A DNA stretch of 64,000 bases from Streptomyces sp. WZ-12 (GTDB lineage Bacteria; Actinomycetota; Actinomycetes; Streptomycetales; Streptomycetaceae), in NCBI RefSeq assembly GCF_028898845.1, contig NZ_CP118574.1:4871001-4935000 (forward strand), written 5' to 3'. This document shows, piece by piece, positions 53,108 through 62,565 of this stretch. The translations under genes were made by a program, and so were the position numbers. Positions within the stretch are counted from its first letter, which is position 1. The number at the start of each line of letters is the position of its first letter. The notes under the pieces are model-generated. The model saw nothing but the letters and a program-made list of their open reading frames with translations. It had not been told where the DNA came from and did no database searches.

Positions 53108-53247
53108 GATCCGCCTGGAATTGCTGGGAATTGAGCGGAGGGAACCGGGGAACCACCCTCTTGGGGTGAATCGGGCGCTTCCCGCCAGGAGGCGTTCGTA
53201 GGAGACCTTCCTGCTCCGAACCCGTCAGCTAACCCGGTAGGCGAGAA
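53108..53247 (+). promoter_or_regulatory. ydaO-type c-di-AMP riboswitch
   Basis: Contains the diagnostic conserved blocks of the ydaO/yuaA aptamer in order: GGAACCGGGGAACCA, GGGGTGAATCGGGCG, TAGGAGACCTTCCTGCTCCGAACCCG, then GTCAGCTAACCCGGTAGGCG. They end about 25 nt before the GTG of an M23 cell-wall hydrolase. In streptomycetes this class is known to control cell-wall hydrolases such as rpfA, reducing expression when c-di-AMP is high. The aptamer's 5' boundary is approximate. Confidence 0.88.
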
Positions 53248-53269
53248 GGAAGGAAAGGAGAGCGCCCCC

Positions 53270-54802
53270 GTGGCGTCCAACAGGCCCGCCCCTCACGCTC
53301 CATCCGGCTATGGCCTTGGCGGCCCCGCCGACTTCAGCGGCACGATCGGCTTCGGTCTCGGCCTCGGCGGCCCCGCCGGGCCCGTTGCCTCCGGTGGTGT
53401 TGGTGTGGATGTTTCGGGTGGGGGTGGCGACTTCGTTGATGCCGCTGCTTCGCCCGCTTCCCCTGCCTCCACCGTTTCTGCTGCTTCCGTTGCTTCCGTC
53501 GCTTCCGTCGCTTCTTCCGCTGACGAGGCGATGCTCCAGCAGGGGGCGCCCCACCATGGGCCGACCCCGGAGTGGCCGGCCCATGAGGGCGTCGGCCAGG
53601 GCGGGTTGGCCGATGGTGGGGCGGTGCACGGTCTCCAAGGGGGCGGTGTCGCGGGCGCGTGGGGCACGGGTGACGAGAGGGGCGTCGATGAGGCGGATCT
53701 CGACGAGGCCGGCGCCGACGAAGAGGGCCTCCGTGCGCTGCGCGGCAAGCACCGGGTGGCCAGGCAGCGCAGCGGCGGTCTGGCGCGCGGCGGTACGGCC
53801 CTGGGGGTCGGCGTGATCGCGGCGGTCGGTGCGAGCGGGGTGGCCGCGGCCGAGGGCCGGCCGCCGGCCCCGATCTCGATGCCCGATCCCGGTGGGACGG
53901 CCGATGACGCCGCCGTGGACGTCCCGAACGCCCCGGTGGCCGCCGCGAGCACCGCCACGGACGCCTTCGCTCCCCCCGCGCACGGCTCGCGGGCCGGCGG
54001 CGCCCCGGCGGAAGCCGCCCAGGGTGCGGGCGCGGCCGAGGCGCTGCGCAACCGCATCCTCCAGCAGGGCGGCGTCCGCCCGGCCGATGCTCAAGCCGAC
54101 GTCCGAGCCGACGCCCAACAGGGCGGCCCCGTGGGGCCGGAGGCCAAGGGAGCGGCCGCGACCCAGGAGAGCGCGCCGCAGAAGCCCGGGGCGGAGGAGG
54201 CGTCCGAGACAGAGGAGGCGCCGGAGACGGGGACGGAGGAGACGCCGGCCGCCACACAGGCGCCGGAGCCGGACGCGAAGACCACCCAGGTCACCCAGGC
54301 CACGGAGACAACGCAGGCCACCCAGACCTCTCAGGAACCGGCGGCCCCGGCCGCGCGGCCCGCCTCCCCCGCCTCTCCGGAAGCCGACCAACCCGCCCGC
54401 CCCGCCCAGGACTTCGTCGCCCCGGTTTCCTCGCACACCCTGGCCACCGGCTTCGGACAGGCCGGCGACCGCTGGGCCGCGGACCACACCGGGCAGGACC
54501 TCGCGGCCCCAACGGGCACGCTGGTCAAGGCGGTTCACGACGGGACCATCACCCAGGCGGGCTGGGCCGGAGCGTACGGCTACCGGATCGTCGTCACGCT
54601 CGACGACGGCACGGAGCTCTGGTTCTGCCACCTGTCCTCCATGGTCAAGACGTCGGGCAGGGTCCATACGGGAGAGGTGATCGGCCGCGTCGGCGCCACC
54701 GGCAACGCCACCACTCCGCACCTCCACCTGGAGGTCCGTCCGCACGGCGGAGCCCCGATCGACCCGGTGCCGTGGCTGCGCGACCGCGGGGTCACCGTCT
54801 GA
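53270..54802 (+). CDS. M23 (LytM/lysostaphin-type) peptidoglycan endopeptidase
   Basis: A 510-aa cell-wall hydrolase. The N-terminal 165 residues are low-complexity Gly/Ala/Ser with acidic patches. A single hydrophobic stretch near 175-195 (GTALGVGVIAAVGASGVAAAEG) serves as an internal signal/anchor. A long Ala/Thr/Glu/Pro linker (200-385) precedes the M23 domain (about 388-510). Zinc ligands are H and D in WAADHTGQDLAAPTG and the final HLH of TTPHLHLEVRPHGG. Start GTG 53270 follows GGAAAGGAG. Controlled by the c-di-AMP riboswitch directly upstream, it probably acts in germination or hyphal growth. The roughly 165-residue stretch before the export signal is odd; a shorter downstream start is possible. 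Confidence 0.88.
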   Translation: MASNRPAPHAPSGYGLGGPADFSGTIGFGLGLGGPAGPVASGGVGVDVSGGGGDFVDAAASPASPASTVSAASVASVASVASSADEAMLQQGAPHHGPTPEWPAHEGVGQGGLADGGAVHGLQGGGVAGAWGTGDERGVDEADLDEAGADEEGLRALRGKHRVARQRSGGLARGGTALGVGVIAAVGASGVAAAEGRPPAPISMPDPGGTADDAAVDVPNAPVAAASTATDAFAPPAHGSRAGGAPAEAAQGAGAAEALRNRILQQGGVRPADAQADVRADAQQGGPVGPEAKGAAATQESAPQKPGAEEASETEEAPETGTEETPAATQAPEPDAKTTQVTQATETTQATQTSQEPAAPAARPASPASPEADQPARPAQDFVAPVSSHTLATGFGQAGDRWAADHTGQDLAAPTGTLVKAVHDGTITQAGWAGAYGYRIVVTLDDGTELWFCHLSSMVKTSGRVHTGEVIGRVGATGNATTPHLHLEVRPHGGAPIDPVPWLRDRGVTV

Positions 54803-54948
54803 CGCCCCGACCCGGCCGCCCGCACCCCGTGGGCGGCCACCCGCGCGCCCTCCCGGGCCCGGCACCGGCCTCAACTCCCCGCCCGGAGCGGGGAACAACT
54901 CCCGCAGCGCGAGGAACAATTCCCCGCGCTCCCGCGTTGTAGCAGGGC

Positions 54949-55914
54949 ATGACCGCGACACACGCCCACAGCTCCGTTCCCGACCGCAAGCCGCTCGGTT
55001 CGCTGTCCGTCTCCCGGCTCTGCCTCGGGGGCAACGTCTTCGGCTGGACCGCCGACGAGGCCGAGTCCTTCGCCGTACTCGACGCCTACGTGGCCGGCGG
55101 TGGCAACTTCATCGACACCGCCGACATGTACTCGGCCTGGGCGCCGGGCAACAAGGGCGGTGAGTCCGAGACCGTCATCGGCAACTGGCTCGCGGCCCGC
55201 GGCAACCGCGACCAGGTCGTGATCGCCACCAAGGTCGGTGCCCACCCCGACTACAAGGGCCTGTCCGCGGCCACCATCAAGGCCGGCGTCGACCGGTCCC
55301 TGACCCGTCTCCGCACGGACCACATCGACCTCTACTACACCCACTTCGACGACGAGTCCGTCGAGGTGAGCGAGTTCCTCACCGCCCTGGACGACCTCGT
55401 CAAGGCCGGCAAGGTCCGCGAGATCGCCGCGTCCAACATCTCCGCGCAGCGCCTCCAGGAGTCGCTGGACTTCTCCGACCGCGAGGGCGTGGCCCGTTAC
55501 GCGGCCCTCCAGCCGCACTACAACCTGGTCTCCCGCGACACCTACGAGGGCGAGCTCGCCGACGTGGCCGCCCGCAACGGCCTGGCCGCCGTCCCGTATT
55601 TCGCGCTCGCCTCCGGCTTCCTGACGGGCAAGTACCGCCCGGGCGTCAACGTGGACAGCGCCCGCGCCGGGACGGCCGCCGCGCATCTGGAGACCGACCG
55701 CGGCCGCCGCGTCCTCACCGCGCTCGACACCGTCGCCGCGGCCCACGGCACCGAGCCGACCACCGTCGCGCTCGCCTGGCTCGCCGCCCAGCCCACCGTC
55801 GTGGCCCCCATCGCCAGCGCCCGCAACGCCGCCCAGCTCCCGGCCCTCCTGGCCGTCACCGAGCTCACCCTCACCGACGCCGAGGTCGCCCTCCTCACGG
55901 AGGCGTCGGCCTGA
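54949..55914 (+). CDS. aldo/keto reductase
   Basis: A 321-aa NADPH-dependent oxidoreductase with a TIM-barrel fold. Catalytic tetrad readable: D56 and Y61 in FIDTADMYSAW, K95 in VIATKVG, H132 in LYYTHFDD. The NADPH-binding C-terminal segment ATVVAPIASARNAAQL-like (PTVVAPIASARNAAQLP) follows. Resembles YajO/Gcy-type enzymes acting on small aldehydes; substrate unknown. ATG 54949 has a -10-like TGTAGC close by. Ends at a 15-bp bidirectional terminator. Confidence 0.92.
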   Translation: MTATHAHSSVPDRKPLGSLSVSRLCLGGNVFGWTADEAESFAVLDAYVAGGGNFIDTADMYSAWAPGNKGGESETVIGNWLAARGNRDQVVIATKVGAHPDYKGLSAATIKAGVDRSLTRLRTDHIDLYYTHFDDESVEVSEFLTALDDLVKAGKVREIAASNISAQRLQESLDFSDREGVARYAALQPHYNLVSRDTYEGELADVAARNGLAAVPYFALASGFLTGKYRPGVNVDSARAGTAAAHLETDRGRRVLTALDTVAAAHGTEPTTVALAWLAAQPTVVAPIASARNAAQLPALLAVTELTLTDAEVALLTEASA

Positions 55915-55939
55915 GAACGGCAGCCGCCTGAGCGACGCA

Positions 55940-55974
55940 GCAGAGGGGCCGGCCCGTATGGCCGGCCCCTCTGC
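55940..55974. terminator. bidirectional terminator
   Basis: Perfect 15-bp stem GCAGAGGGGCCGGCC / GGCCGGCCCCTCTGC, 5-nt loop CGTAT, between the reductase gene and the convergent small membrane protein gene. Confidence 0.85.
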
Positions 55975-56016
55975 GGTCTGCTCCTGGCGATCGGCCCCGC
56001 AGTGGAGCCGCCGGCG

Positions 56017-56319
56017 TCAGCCGCGCCGGTCCGCCACCGCCCATGAGGCCAGCGCGACGCCGCCGGCCACCGCGAACACCGAGGGCCACGCCCCGATCTT
56101 CTTGGCCAGCGGGTGGGACCCCGCGAACGCCGCCACATAGGCGCCGCTCAGCGCGGCGGCCGCCTTCGTGCCGGCCTTCTGCTGCCAGCCGCGGGCCGCC
56201 ACCGCGCCGGCCGCCGCGAGCGCCACCCCGCCCAGGGGCCGCTTCTTGGTCCACCGGGCCACGCCGTAACCGCCCACCAGCCCGGTGGCCGCCACCACGC
56301 TCGTCGGTATCCCAGCCAT
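56017..56319 (-). CDS. small Ala/Gly-rich membrane protein
   Basis: A 100-aa protein with three or four short hydrophobic stretches (VVAATGLVGGYGVARW, LGGVALAAAGAVAARGW, AAALSGAYVAAFAG, VFAVAGGVALASWAVA) separated by basic loops (TKKRP, KKIGAW). Start ATG 56319 is fixed by GGGAGG 8-9 nt upstream; the longer open frame beyond it is a shadow. Seems conserved in streptomycetes; no function known. Confidence 0.75.
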   Translation of the reverse strand: MAGIPTSVVAATGLVGGYGVARWTKKRPLGGVALAAAGAVAARGWQQKAGTKAAAALSGAYVAAFAGSHPLAKKIGAWPSVFAVAGGVALASWAVADRRG

Positions 56320-56435
56320 CGCAGAATCCTCCCTTTCGCGGACAACTCCCACGAGCCTACGCGCGGCCCCCGCACCGCGGGGCGGCACGGTCGAGCGGGG
56401 CGGGCGGCCGGCGCCGCTCGCGCGACCGCGGTCCC

Positions 56436-57764
56436 TTACGGGGCGGGGCGCCGGCCCGTTGCCGCGTCGGAACCGGGCGCGCCCCCGGGCCGGTCCGGCA
56501 CCGCTTCCGGCGTCGCCGTCCGGCCCGCCCATGCCTGGAGCAGCGCCGGGCCCGCCCACGACCGGTAGTGCCACAGGCCGTCCAGGAGTTCCCGCTCCCG
56601 GGCGGCGAAGTCGGCGGTCGGGCCGGTCAGATGGGCGCGGCGTCGGTGGAAGGAGAGCGCGGTGGCCAGCGCGCCGTAGGCGGTGACGGCGCGGGCGGCG
56701 GCCGGGCCGTGGGTGCGGCGGGCTATGTCGCGGGCCAGTGCGCGGGTCTTCAGCGAGGCGAGGGCGGTGGGCTCGGGCGCGGCCAGCCAGCCGGCGGCGG
56801 TGTACGGGGCGAGGTACTCGCGGACCGAGAGCAGCTCCTGGCGGCGGGCCCAGAGCGCCAGCCACGTCAGGGCCAGCAGGACCGGGACCATGAAGACGCC
56901 GTAGACGGTGAGGAAGCCGGCGTCACCGAGGGAGGAGGCGGCGTTCCACACGCCGTGCAGCAGGATCGCGGTGGTCAGGCCGAGGAGCACGAGCCCGGTC
57001 CGGGCACCGCGGCGGCGGGGGTAGCGGGTCGCGGCGATGCCGAACGCCAGGCCGGTGAGGATCGTGAACAACGGGTGGGCGAACGGGGAGACCACGATCC
57101 GCACGAAGAAGGTGCCGGCCGTGAGGGAGGTCAGTCCGGTGTGGCCCATGGACTGGTCCTCGCCGAAGGCGCTGCCCAGATAGAGGACGTTCTCGGTGAA
57201 CGCGAAGCCGGTGGCGGTGATGCCGGCGATCACGATGCCGGCCGTGATCCCGTCGAAGTCGCGGCGGCGGAAGCGGTAGAGGAGGGCGATGGCGGCGGCC
57301 TTCACCACTTCCTCGACGATCGGGGCGACCACCGTCGAACCCCATGCCTCGGCCTCGGTCGGGGACGCGGTGGCGAGGTTGCTGGCCAGCCAGTCGGTGG
57401 CGAAGCCGTTGGCCAGTACGGCGACGAGGGTGGCGGCGCATGCCCCCCAGGCGAAGGCGAACGCGAGGTTCCGCCAGGGCTCGGGCTCGATGCGGTCCAG
57501 CCAGCAGAACGCCGCTATCAGTAGCGGGACGGGGAAGACGGCCAGCCCGAGGCCGACCAGGAAGCCCTCGGTGCCGGTCTGGCGCCGGACGATGCCGAGG
57601 ATGAGCACGCCGGAGAGCGCGAGCAGCGCGGCCAGTGCGATGGCCCGGACGGTCCGGCTGCGCCAGGGCGCGAACCGGCGCCGGGGCCCGGGGTGGGCCT
57701 CGGCGGGTGTGTACGGCGGCGGGCCGGCTGAGCGCTCGGGGAGCGGCGGCGGTGACGGGTACAC
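56436..57764 (-). CDS. PrsW-family intramembrane metalloprotease
   Basis: A 442-aa protein with about eight membrane helices. Family catalytic motifs are VVAPIVEEVVKAAAI (EExxK), TGFAFTENVLYL (FxxxEN), VVSPFAHPLFTILTGLAFG (HPxxT) and TAILLHGVWNAAS (HxxWN). PrsW enzymes cleave anti-sigma factors within the membrane, but many relatives have other targets. The Pro-rich N-terminus and the 140-residue C-terminal soluble part are extra. GTG 57764 lies 6 nt after TAGGGT on the minus strand, so it is likely leaderless. Next to trmB, but with its own promoter. Confidence 0.87.
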   Translation of the reverse strand: MYPSPPPLPERSAGPPPYTPAEAHPGPRRRFAPWRSRTVRAIALAALLALSGVLILGIVRRQTGTEGFLVGLGLAVFPVPLLIAAFCWLDRIEPEPWRNLAFAFAWGACAATLVAVLANGFATDWLASNLATASPTEAEAWGSTVVAPIVEEVVKAAAIALLYRFRRRDFDGITAGIVIAGITATGFAFTENVLYLGSAFGEDQSMGHTGLTSLTAGTFFVRIVVSPFAHPLFTILTGLAFGIAATRYPRRRGARTGLVLLGLTTAILLHGVWNAASSLGDAGFLTVYGVFMVPVLLALTWLALWARRQELLSVREYLAPYTAAGWLAAPEPTALASLKTRALARDIARRTHGPAAARAVTAYGALATALSFHRRRAHLTGPTADFAARERELLDGLWHYRSWAGPALLQAWAGRTATPEAVPDRPGGAPGSDAATGRRPAP

Positions 57765-57770
57765 CCATCG

Positions 57771-57776
57771 ACCCTA
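57771..57776 (-). promoter_or_regulatory. -10 box, leaderless PrsW-family gene
   Basis: TAGGGT on the minus strand, 6 nt before the GTG. Confidence 0.5.
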
Positions 57777-57862
57777 ACGAGGGTGGAGCGGCGCGGGCAG
57801 GCGAGTTTGCCGCCAGCGAGGACACGGGGGTGCCGGGGCACGGCCCCAGGGGACCGCGGCCC

Positions 57863-58702
57863 TCAGGCCCGGCGACGGAACAGCAGGTCGTGGACGGTGT
57901 GGCCCTTGTCCAGGCCCTGGCCCTCGAACTTCGTCAGCGGCCGGAAGTCCGGTCGCGGCGCGTAGTCCTGGTAGCGGTTCTCCAGCGCCGGCTCCGCGGA
58001 GAGGACCTCCAGCATCTGCTCGGCGTACGGCTCCCAGTCGGTCGCGCAGTGCACCAGGGCGCCGGGCGCGAGCCGGGTGGCGGCCAGCGCCACGAACTCC
58101 GGCTGGATCAGGCGGCGTTTGTGGTGGCGCTTCTTGGGCCAGGGGTCCGGGAAGTAGACGCGCAGGCCGGCCAGGGACGCCGGGGGGAGCATCTCGCGCA
58201 GCAGGATGATCGCGTCGCCGTTGGCCACCCGGATGTTGGACAGACCGTTCCGCTCCGCGAGACCGAGCAGATGGCCCTGGCCAGGGGTGTGCACATCGCA
58301 GCCGAGGATGCCGGTCTCCGGGGCGGCGGCGGCCATCTGCGCGGTGGCCTCGCCCATCCCGAAACCGATCTCCAGGACGACCGGCAGCCCGTCGAAGAAC
58401 GCGTCGAGGTCGAGGCGGGAGAGCCCGTCGACGTCCACGCCCCACTTCGGCCAGAGCCGGCGCAGCGCCTCGCCCTGCGAGGCGGTGACGCGGCTGCGGC
58501 GGGGTTGGAAGGACCGGATCCGCCGCTCGTGGTGCGAGCCGGCGGGGTCGGCCGCCGGCCCCGTGCCGTCGGGGAACATCGGCTTGCCGCGCCGGGGCAC
58601 GGCGGCCGGGGCGGCGGTCGCGACGGTGGTCACCGCGGCGTCCGCGCCCGTGGCGTCGGCATCGGCGGCGAGGGTCTTGGGGGTGGCGGGGTTCTCGGAC
58701 AC
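57863..58702 (-). CDS. trmB: tRNA (guanine-N7-)-methyltransferase
   Basis: Methylates G46 in the variable loop of tRNAs using SAM. 279 aa including a roughly 60-residue Ala/Pro-rich N-terminal extension. SAM loop VVLEIGFGMGEATAQ is near residue 110. The TrmB hallmark YFPDPWPKKRHHKRRLIQPEF lies near 184-205, and the C-terminal ALENRYQDYAPRPDFRPLTKFEGQG contains the T-KFE-G signature. GTG 58702 is 9 nt after TAGAAT on the minus strand, giving an almost leaderless transcript. Confidence 0.95.
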   Translation of the reverse strand: MSENPATPKTLAADADATGADAAVTTVATAAPAAVPRRGKPMFPDGTGPAADPAGSHHERRIRSFQPRRSRVTASQGEALRRLWPKWGVDVDGLSRLDLDAFFDGLPVVLEIGFGMGEATAQMAAAAPETGILGCDVHTPGQGHLLGLAERNGLSNIRVANGDAIILLREMLPPASLAGLRVYFPDPWPKKRHHKRRLIQPEFVALAATRLAPGALVHCATDWEPYAEQMLEVLSAEPALENRYQDYAPRPDFRPLTKFEGQGLDKGHTVHDLLFRRRA

Positions 58703-58942
58703 AGTGCGTCGATTCTACGGAGGGCGCCGGGGCGGAAGGGACCGTCGAGGGTGGCACCGCCGGGCGCGGTGATCGGGGAGAACGCCGGCCGACGCCCCCG
58801 GCCCCGGCGGGCCCGCGCCCCGGCCCGCCCGTAGAGGCGCAGGTGGGGCACGGTGGCCTACGGGCGGCGCGGTGCGGGCGGGGCGGGCGGCGTCGGCCTC
58901 CTGGGGAGCGGTGCGGTGTGGGCGAGGTAACGGGGGCGCGCC

Positions 58943-60196
58943 TCAGCTCCCCGCCGGGGAGCGGCCGTCTTGCACCTCGCCCGCCGGTATGCCCAACAGC
59001 CGGGCGACCCGCCGGGCCACCTCGCGGCCGATCGGGAGGCAGGCCGTGGCGGCCGGCGACGGGGCGTTGAGGACGTGGACCATGCCGGGGGACTCGGCGA
59101 AGAGGAAGTCGTCGACGAGGGTGCCGTCGGGGAGGACGGCCTGGGCCCGGACGCCGGCGGGGCAGGGGAGCAGGTCCTCCTCCCGGGCGTCGGGCAGCAG
59201 CCGGCGGACCGCGTCCGCGAAGGCCCGGCGGGACAGCGAGCGGTGCAGCTCGCCCGCGCCGTAGCGCCAGTGGCGGCGGGCTATCCGCCAGGAGCCGCGG
59301 AAGGCCAGCGTCCCGGCGAGCTCCGCGGGGCGCAGCGTGCGCCAGTCGTACCCCTCGCGGGCCAGCGCGGGGACGGCGTTCGGCCCGATGTGGACGGCGC
59401 CGTCGATGCCGCGGGTGAGGTGCACCCCCAGGAACGGGAACGCCGGGTCGGGCACCGGGTAGACCAGGCCGCGGACCAGGGCCGCGCGCTCCGGGGCGAG
59501 GGTGAAGTACTCACCGCGGAACGGCACGATCCGCATGCCCGGGGCGTCGCCGGCCAGCCGGGCGATCCGGTCGCAGTGCAGCCCGGCGCAGTTGACCAGG
59601 GCGCGGGCGCGGTAGACCGTGCCGCCGGCGGTGCGGACCGCGACCCGGCCGGGGCGGCGCCCGATGGCGGTGACCTCCTCGCCGAGGACGACCCGCGCGC
59701 CGTCCTCCTGGGCGAGCCGGCCCAACTCCCGGGCGACCGCGCCGAAGTCGCAGACGCCGGTCGTGCCGACGTGGATCGCGGCCAGGCCGCGCACCTCCGG
59801 CTCGTACGCGGCGATCTGGGCCGGGCCCAGCTCCCGGACCGGCAGCCCGTGCTCCCGGCCGCGCTGGATGAGGCCGTGCAGCCGGGGCAGCTCGCCGCGG
59901 TCGGTGGCGACGATCAGCTTGCCGGTGACCTCGTGCGGAATGTCATGCTCCGTGCAGAACTTGACCATTTCCGCCGCCCCTTGGAGGGCGAAGCGGGCCT
60001 TGAGCGAACCGGGTGGGTAGTAGATGCCGCTGTGGATCACCCCGCTGTTGCGCCCGGTCTGGTGGCGGGCCACACCGGGCTCCTTCTCCAGCACCACGAC
60101 GCGTATGCCCGGCGCGGCGCGCGTGAGGGCACGGGCCGTGGAAAGCCCCACGATCCCGGCACCGATCACCAGCACATCGCAGTCGTACGCCGCCAC
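58943..60196 (-). CDS. lhgO: L-2-hydroxyglutarate oxidase
   Basis: FAD enzyme oxidising L-2-hydroxyglutarate, a side product of central metabolism, to 2-oxoglutarate. 417 aa. N-terminal dinucleotide fold VLVIGAGIVGLSTARAL, then HQTGRNSGVIHSGIYYPPGSLKA, the family signature that places FAD and substrate. Further blocks are ALVNCAGLHCDRIA and VPFRGEYFTL; VHLTRGIDGAVHIGPNAVPA and MVHVLNAPSPAATACLPIG close the site. Start GTG 60196 with GGAGGTGCA upstream. Stands alone on this strand with 215 bp to the next gene. Confidence 0.93.
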   Translation of the reverse strand: MAAYDCDVLVIGAGIVGLSTARALTRAAPGIRVVVLEKEPGVARHQTGRNSGVIHSGIYYPPGSLKARFALQGAAEMVKFCTEHDIPHEVTGKLIVATDRGELPRLHGLIQRGREHGLPVRELGPAQIAAYEPEVRGLAAIHVGTTGVCDFGAVARELGRLAQEDGARVVLGEEVTAIGRRPGRVAVRTAGGTVYRARALVNCAGLHCDRIARLAGDAPGMRIVPFRGEYFTLAPERAALVRGLVYPVPDPAFPFLGVHLTRGIDGAVHIGPNAVPALAREGYDWRTLRPAELAGTLAFRGSWRIARRHWRYGAGELHRSLSRRAFADAVRRLLPDAREEDLLPCPAGVRAQAVLPDGTLVDDFLFAESPGMVHVLNAPSPAATACLPIGREVARRVARLLGIPAGEVQDGRSPAGS

Positions 60197-60411
60197 TGCA
60201 CCTCCCCAACCGCATGACCGCCGGCCCGCCCGTCGCCGCGGGCCCGCGCGTCATCGCCGACGCCGTAGTCCATCATGACGGGCGGCACCGACAATCCGCA
60301 GCGATCCAGCCTGACCTGCGAAGACGACCCGCGGCCGCGCACCCGCCCCGCGCAGGGCGCCCGATCTCCGTTCCCCGACCGCCACCCGCGGCCGCCCTCC
60401 GCGCCCGCCGG

Positions 60412-61860
60412 CTACGCCGGCGCCGCCAGCAACGGCCGCGCCCGCTCCCGGAGTTCGACCACCCGGGGCTCGTCCCCGTACGGCTCCAGGCGGTGCAGCA
60501 GGTCCCGGACGTACTCCGTGGTGCGGGCGGACGAGATGCGGCCGGCGACCTCGACGGCCCGGGTGCCGGCGGCGCACGCCGCGTCCAGATTGCCGGACTC
60601 CAGTTCGGCGACGGCCGACACGACGAGGCGCAGCCCGTGCGAGCGGACGAACTCCTCCGTCGGCCGGGAGAGCGCCTGCTCGGTGAAGCGCCGCACCTGA
60701 CGGGGCAGCCGCAGGTCCCGGTAGCACTCGGCGGCGTCGGCGGCGAACCGCTCGTAGGAGTAGAAGTCCAACCAGGACGGGTCCGGGTCGCCGCTGCGGG
60801 AGCGCTCCAGCCAGCCCTCGGACGCCTTCAGCGCCACCTCGCAGGCGCGCGCCTCGCCGGCCTTGGCCTGCGCCCGCGCCTCCACCAGGCGGAAGAAGCT
60901 CATGGTGCGCGCGGTGGCCAGCCCGCGGTTGCGCTCCAGGGCGGCCTGGGCCAGGTCGACGCCCTCGTCGGCGAAGCCCCGGTAGGTCGCCTGGAGGGAC
61001 ATCGACGCGAGCACGTACCCGCCCAGGGGGACGTCCGCGGCGGCGCGGGCCAGCCGCAGCGCCTGGATGTAGTACCGCTGGGCGGCCTCCTGTTGGCCGG
61101 TGTCGAAGGCCATCCAGCCTGCCAGGCGGGTGAGTTCGGACGTCGCCCCGAAGAGCGCGCGGCCCACCTCGTCGCTGTACGAGGCGAGCAGCAGCGGCGC
61201 CGCGTCCACCCGGAGGCACTCCGGCACCATGGACGAACGCCAGTCCCCGCCACCGTACTTGGAGTCCCAGCGCCGGGCGTCCTCGGCCGCCTCGCGCAGC
61301 TTGGTGACGTCGCTGTGGCCGACGTGCTGCGGGGTCCCGGCGTCACCGGCGGCCGCGGCGTCCTTCTCCCGCGCCTCGGCCGTCTCCCGCGCCACCGAAC
61401 TGTCGGTCGGCGATATCAGCCAACGGGAGGTGGGGGTCGCATACGCGCTGACCGCGAAGGATCCGGCCAGGCTCTGCCAGATGCCGCCGCCGTTGCCCCG
61501 CCGGCCGGCGAGATCGAGACGGTACAACTCGGTCGCTGAGCGCACCGCCGCGCCCACGTCACGGGGGAAGGCCAGCCCGACTTCGGGCGCCGGATCGGCA
61601 TCGGCCAGGCCGATCTCGTGCAACGGCACCGGTCGCCCCAGCTTGCTGCCGATCGCGGACGCAATCAGATGGGGCGCGGCGCCCTGGGGCACCATGCCCT
61701 TGGAGACCCACCGGGCCACCGACGTCTTGTCGTAGCGAAGCGTCAGACCGCGTTGGGCACCCAGGTCGTTGACCCGGCGCGCCAGTCCGGCATTGCTGAT
61801 CCCCGCGAGGGCGAGAACGGTGCCGAGCTTCTCGTTCGGCCCGCGTGTATCCCTGGACAT
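60412..61860 (-). CDS. sporulation-associated regulator (Orf1590 type)
   Basis: A 482-aa regulator. The N-terminal XRE-like helix-turn-helix (about 9-60) reads [25 protein letters not shown] and [18 protein letters not shown]. The C-terminal half (about 230-480) is a chain of TPR-like helical repeats ([67 protein letters not shown]). This matches the developmental protein first studied in S. griseus as Orf1590. ATG 61860 follows GAGGGG. Met56 could be an internal start yielding a form without HTH, as reported for that protein. Divergent from an asparagine-synthetase-like gene across a 705-bp gap. Confidence 0.82.
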   Translation of the reverse strand: MSRDTRGPNEKLGTVLALAGISNAGLARRVNDLGAQRGLTLRYDKTSVARWVSKGMVPQGAAPHLIASAIGSKLGRPVPLHEIGLADADPAPEVGLAFPRDVGAAVRSATELYRLDLAGRRGNGGGIWQSLAGSFAVSAYATPTSRWLISPTDSSVARETAEAREKDAAAAGDAGTPQHVGHSDVTKLREAAEDARRWDSKYGGGDWRSSMVPECLRVDAAPLLLASYSDEVGRALFGATSELTRLAGWMAFDTGQQEAAQRYYIQALRLARAAADVPLGGYVLASMSLQATYRGFADEGVDLAQAALERNRGLATARTMSFFRLVEARAQAKAGEARACEVALKASEGWLERSRSGDPDPSWLDFYSYERFAADAAECYRDLRLPRQVRRFTEQALSRPTEEFVRSHGLRLVVSAVAELESGNLDAACAAGTRAVEVAGRISSARTTEYVRDLLHRLEPYGDEPRVVELRERARPLLAAPA

Positions 61861-62565
61861 GCGCACCCCTCGACACAGCGACAGCCGCCCCGTACCCCGG
61901 GGCATGCGTCCACCCAGAGTAGTTCGCCGGATCCCGACCGTTAAGGGTCGGTGTCTTGGATGGCGAGATTCGTGTTCAAACGGGGGTGCGGGAATTGGCA
62001 TGTGCTCCGGGTACGTGTGCCCATGCGCCCGTCCGTGCGCGCTGGCCCCTCAACGCCCCCCGCGCTTCGATGAGTTCTGCGTGGGTCGGCCCGCTGTACT
62101 GGATCCAGTGGGCTGGGGGACACCGCCACCTCATTCCCCGCGGGTGGCGGTCCGGTCCGGGAGGCGCAGCCCGCTTCCCGGACCGTCGCGGGGACCGGGC
62201 GCCCACCCGGCCGCCGCGCCGCACGGCGGTCGAGTCCGGGACGCCGGCCGGGACCCAACTCGGCGGAACGGCACGGACTTTGGCCGAAAATCGACGGGTG
62301 GTGCTTTCGCGCCGTCGACCGCTCCGGGGGCCACACGGGGGGCCACCCGGGGCCGTTGCCCCGCACCGCGCCCGCCCGGCACCCGACCACCACACCCGCT
62401 CAACGCCGGCGCCGCGCACCGAAGGACCGCCCGCATACGGGCCGTCTCCGCAGCCGCCCGCAGGCCAGCGCCATGGCAGCATGGACCGCACGGCAGACTG
62501 GGGAATCCGCTGTGCGGGGCGGCCGCCGGCCACCCGGGCGGACGGGGAATCGGGTGGAGGCGGCG
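61861..62565. other. long divergent intergenic region
   Basis: 705 bp without a supportable protein gene; open frames are Arg/Pro-rich. Near the Orf1590-type gene are a hairpin CCGACC/GGTCGG (about 61938-61957) and a minus-strand -10-like TACTCT. The length suggests complex developmental control of the left gene. Confidence 0.5.

Noticed and set aside
52813..53169. Open frame of about 118 codons upstream of the riboswitch
   Set aside because: It overlaps the aptamer and is Pro/Arg-rich; most likely leader RNA.
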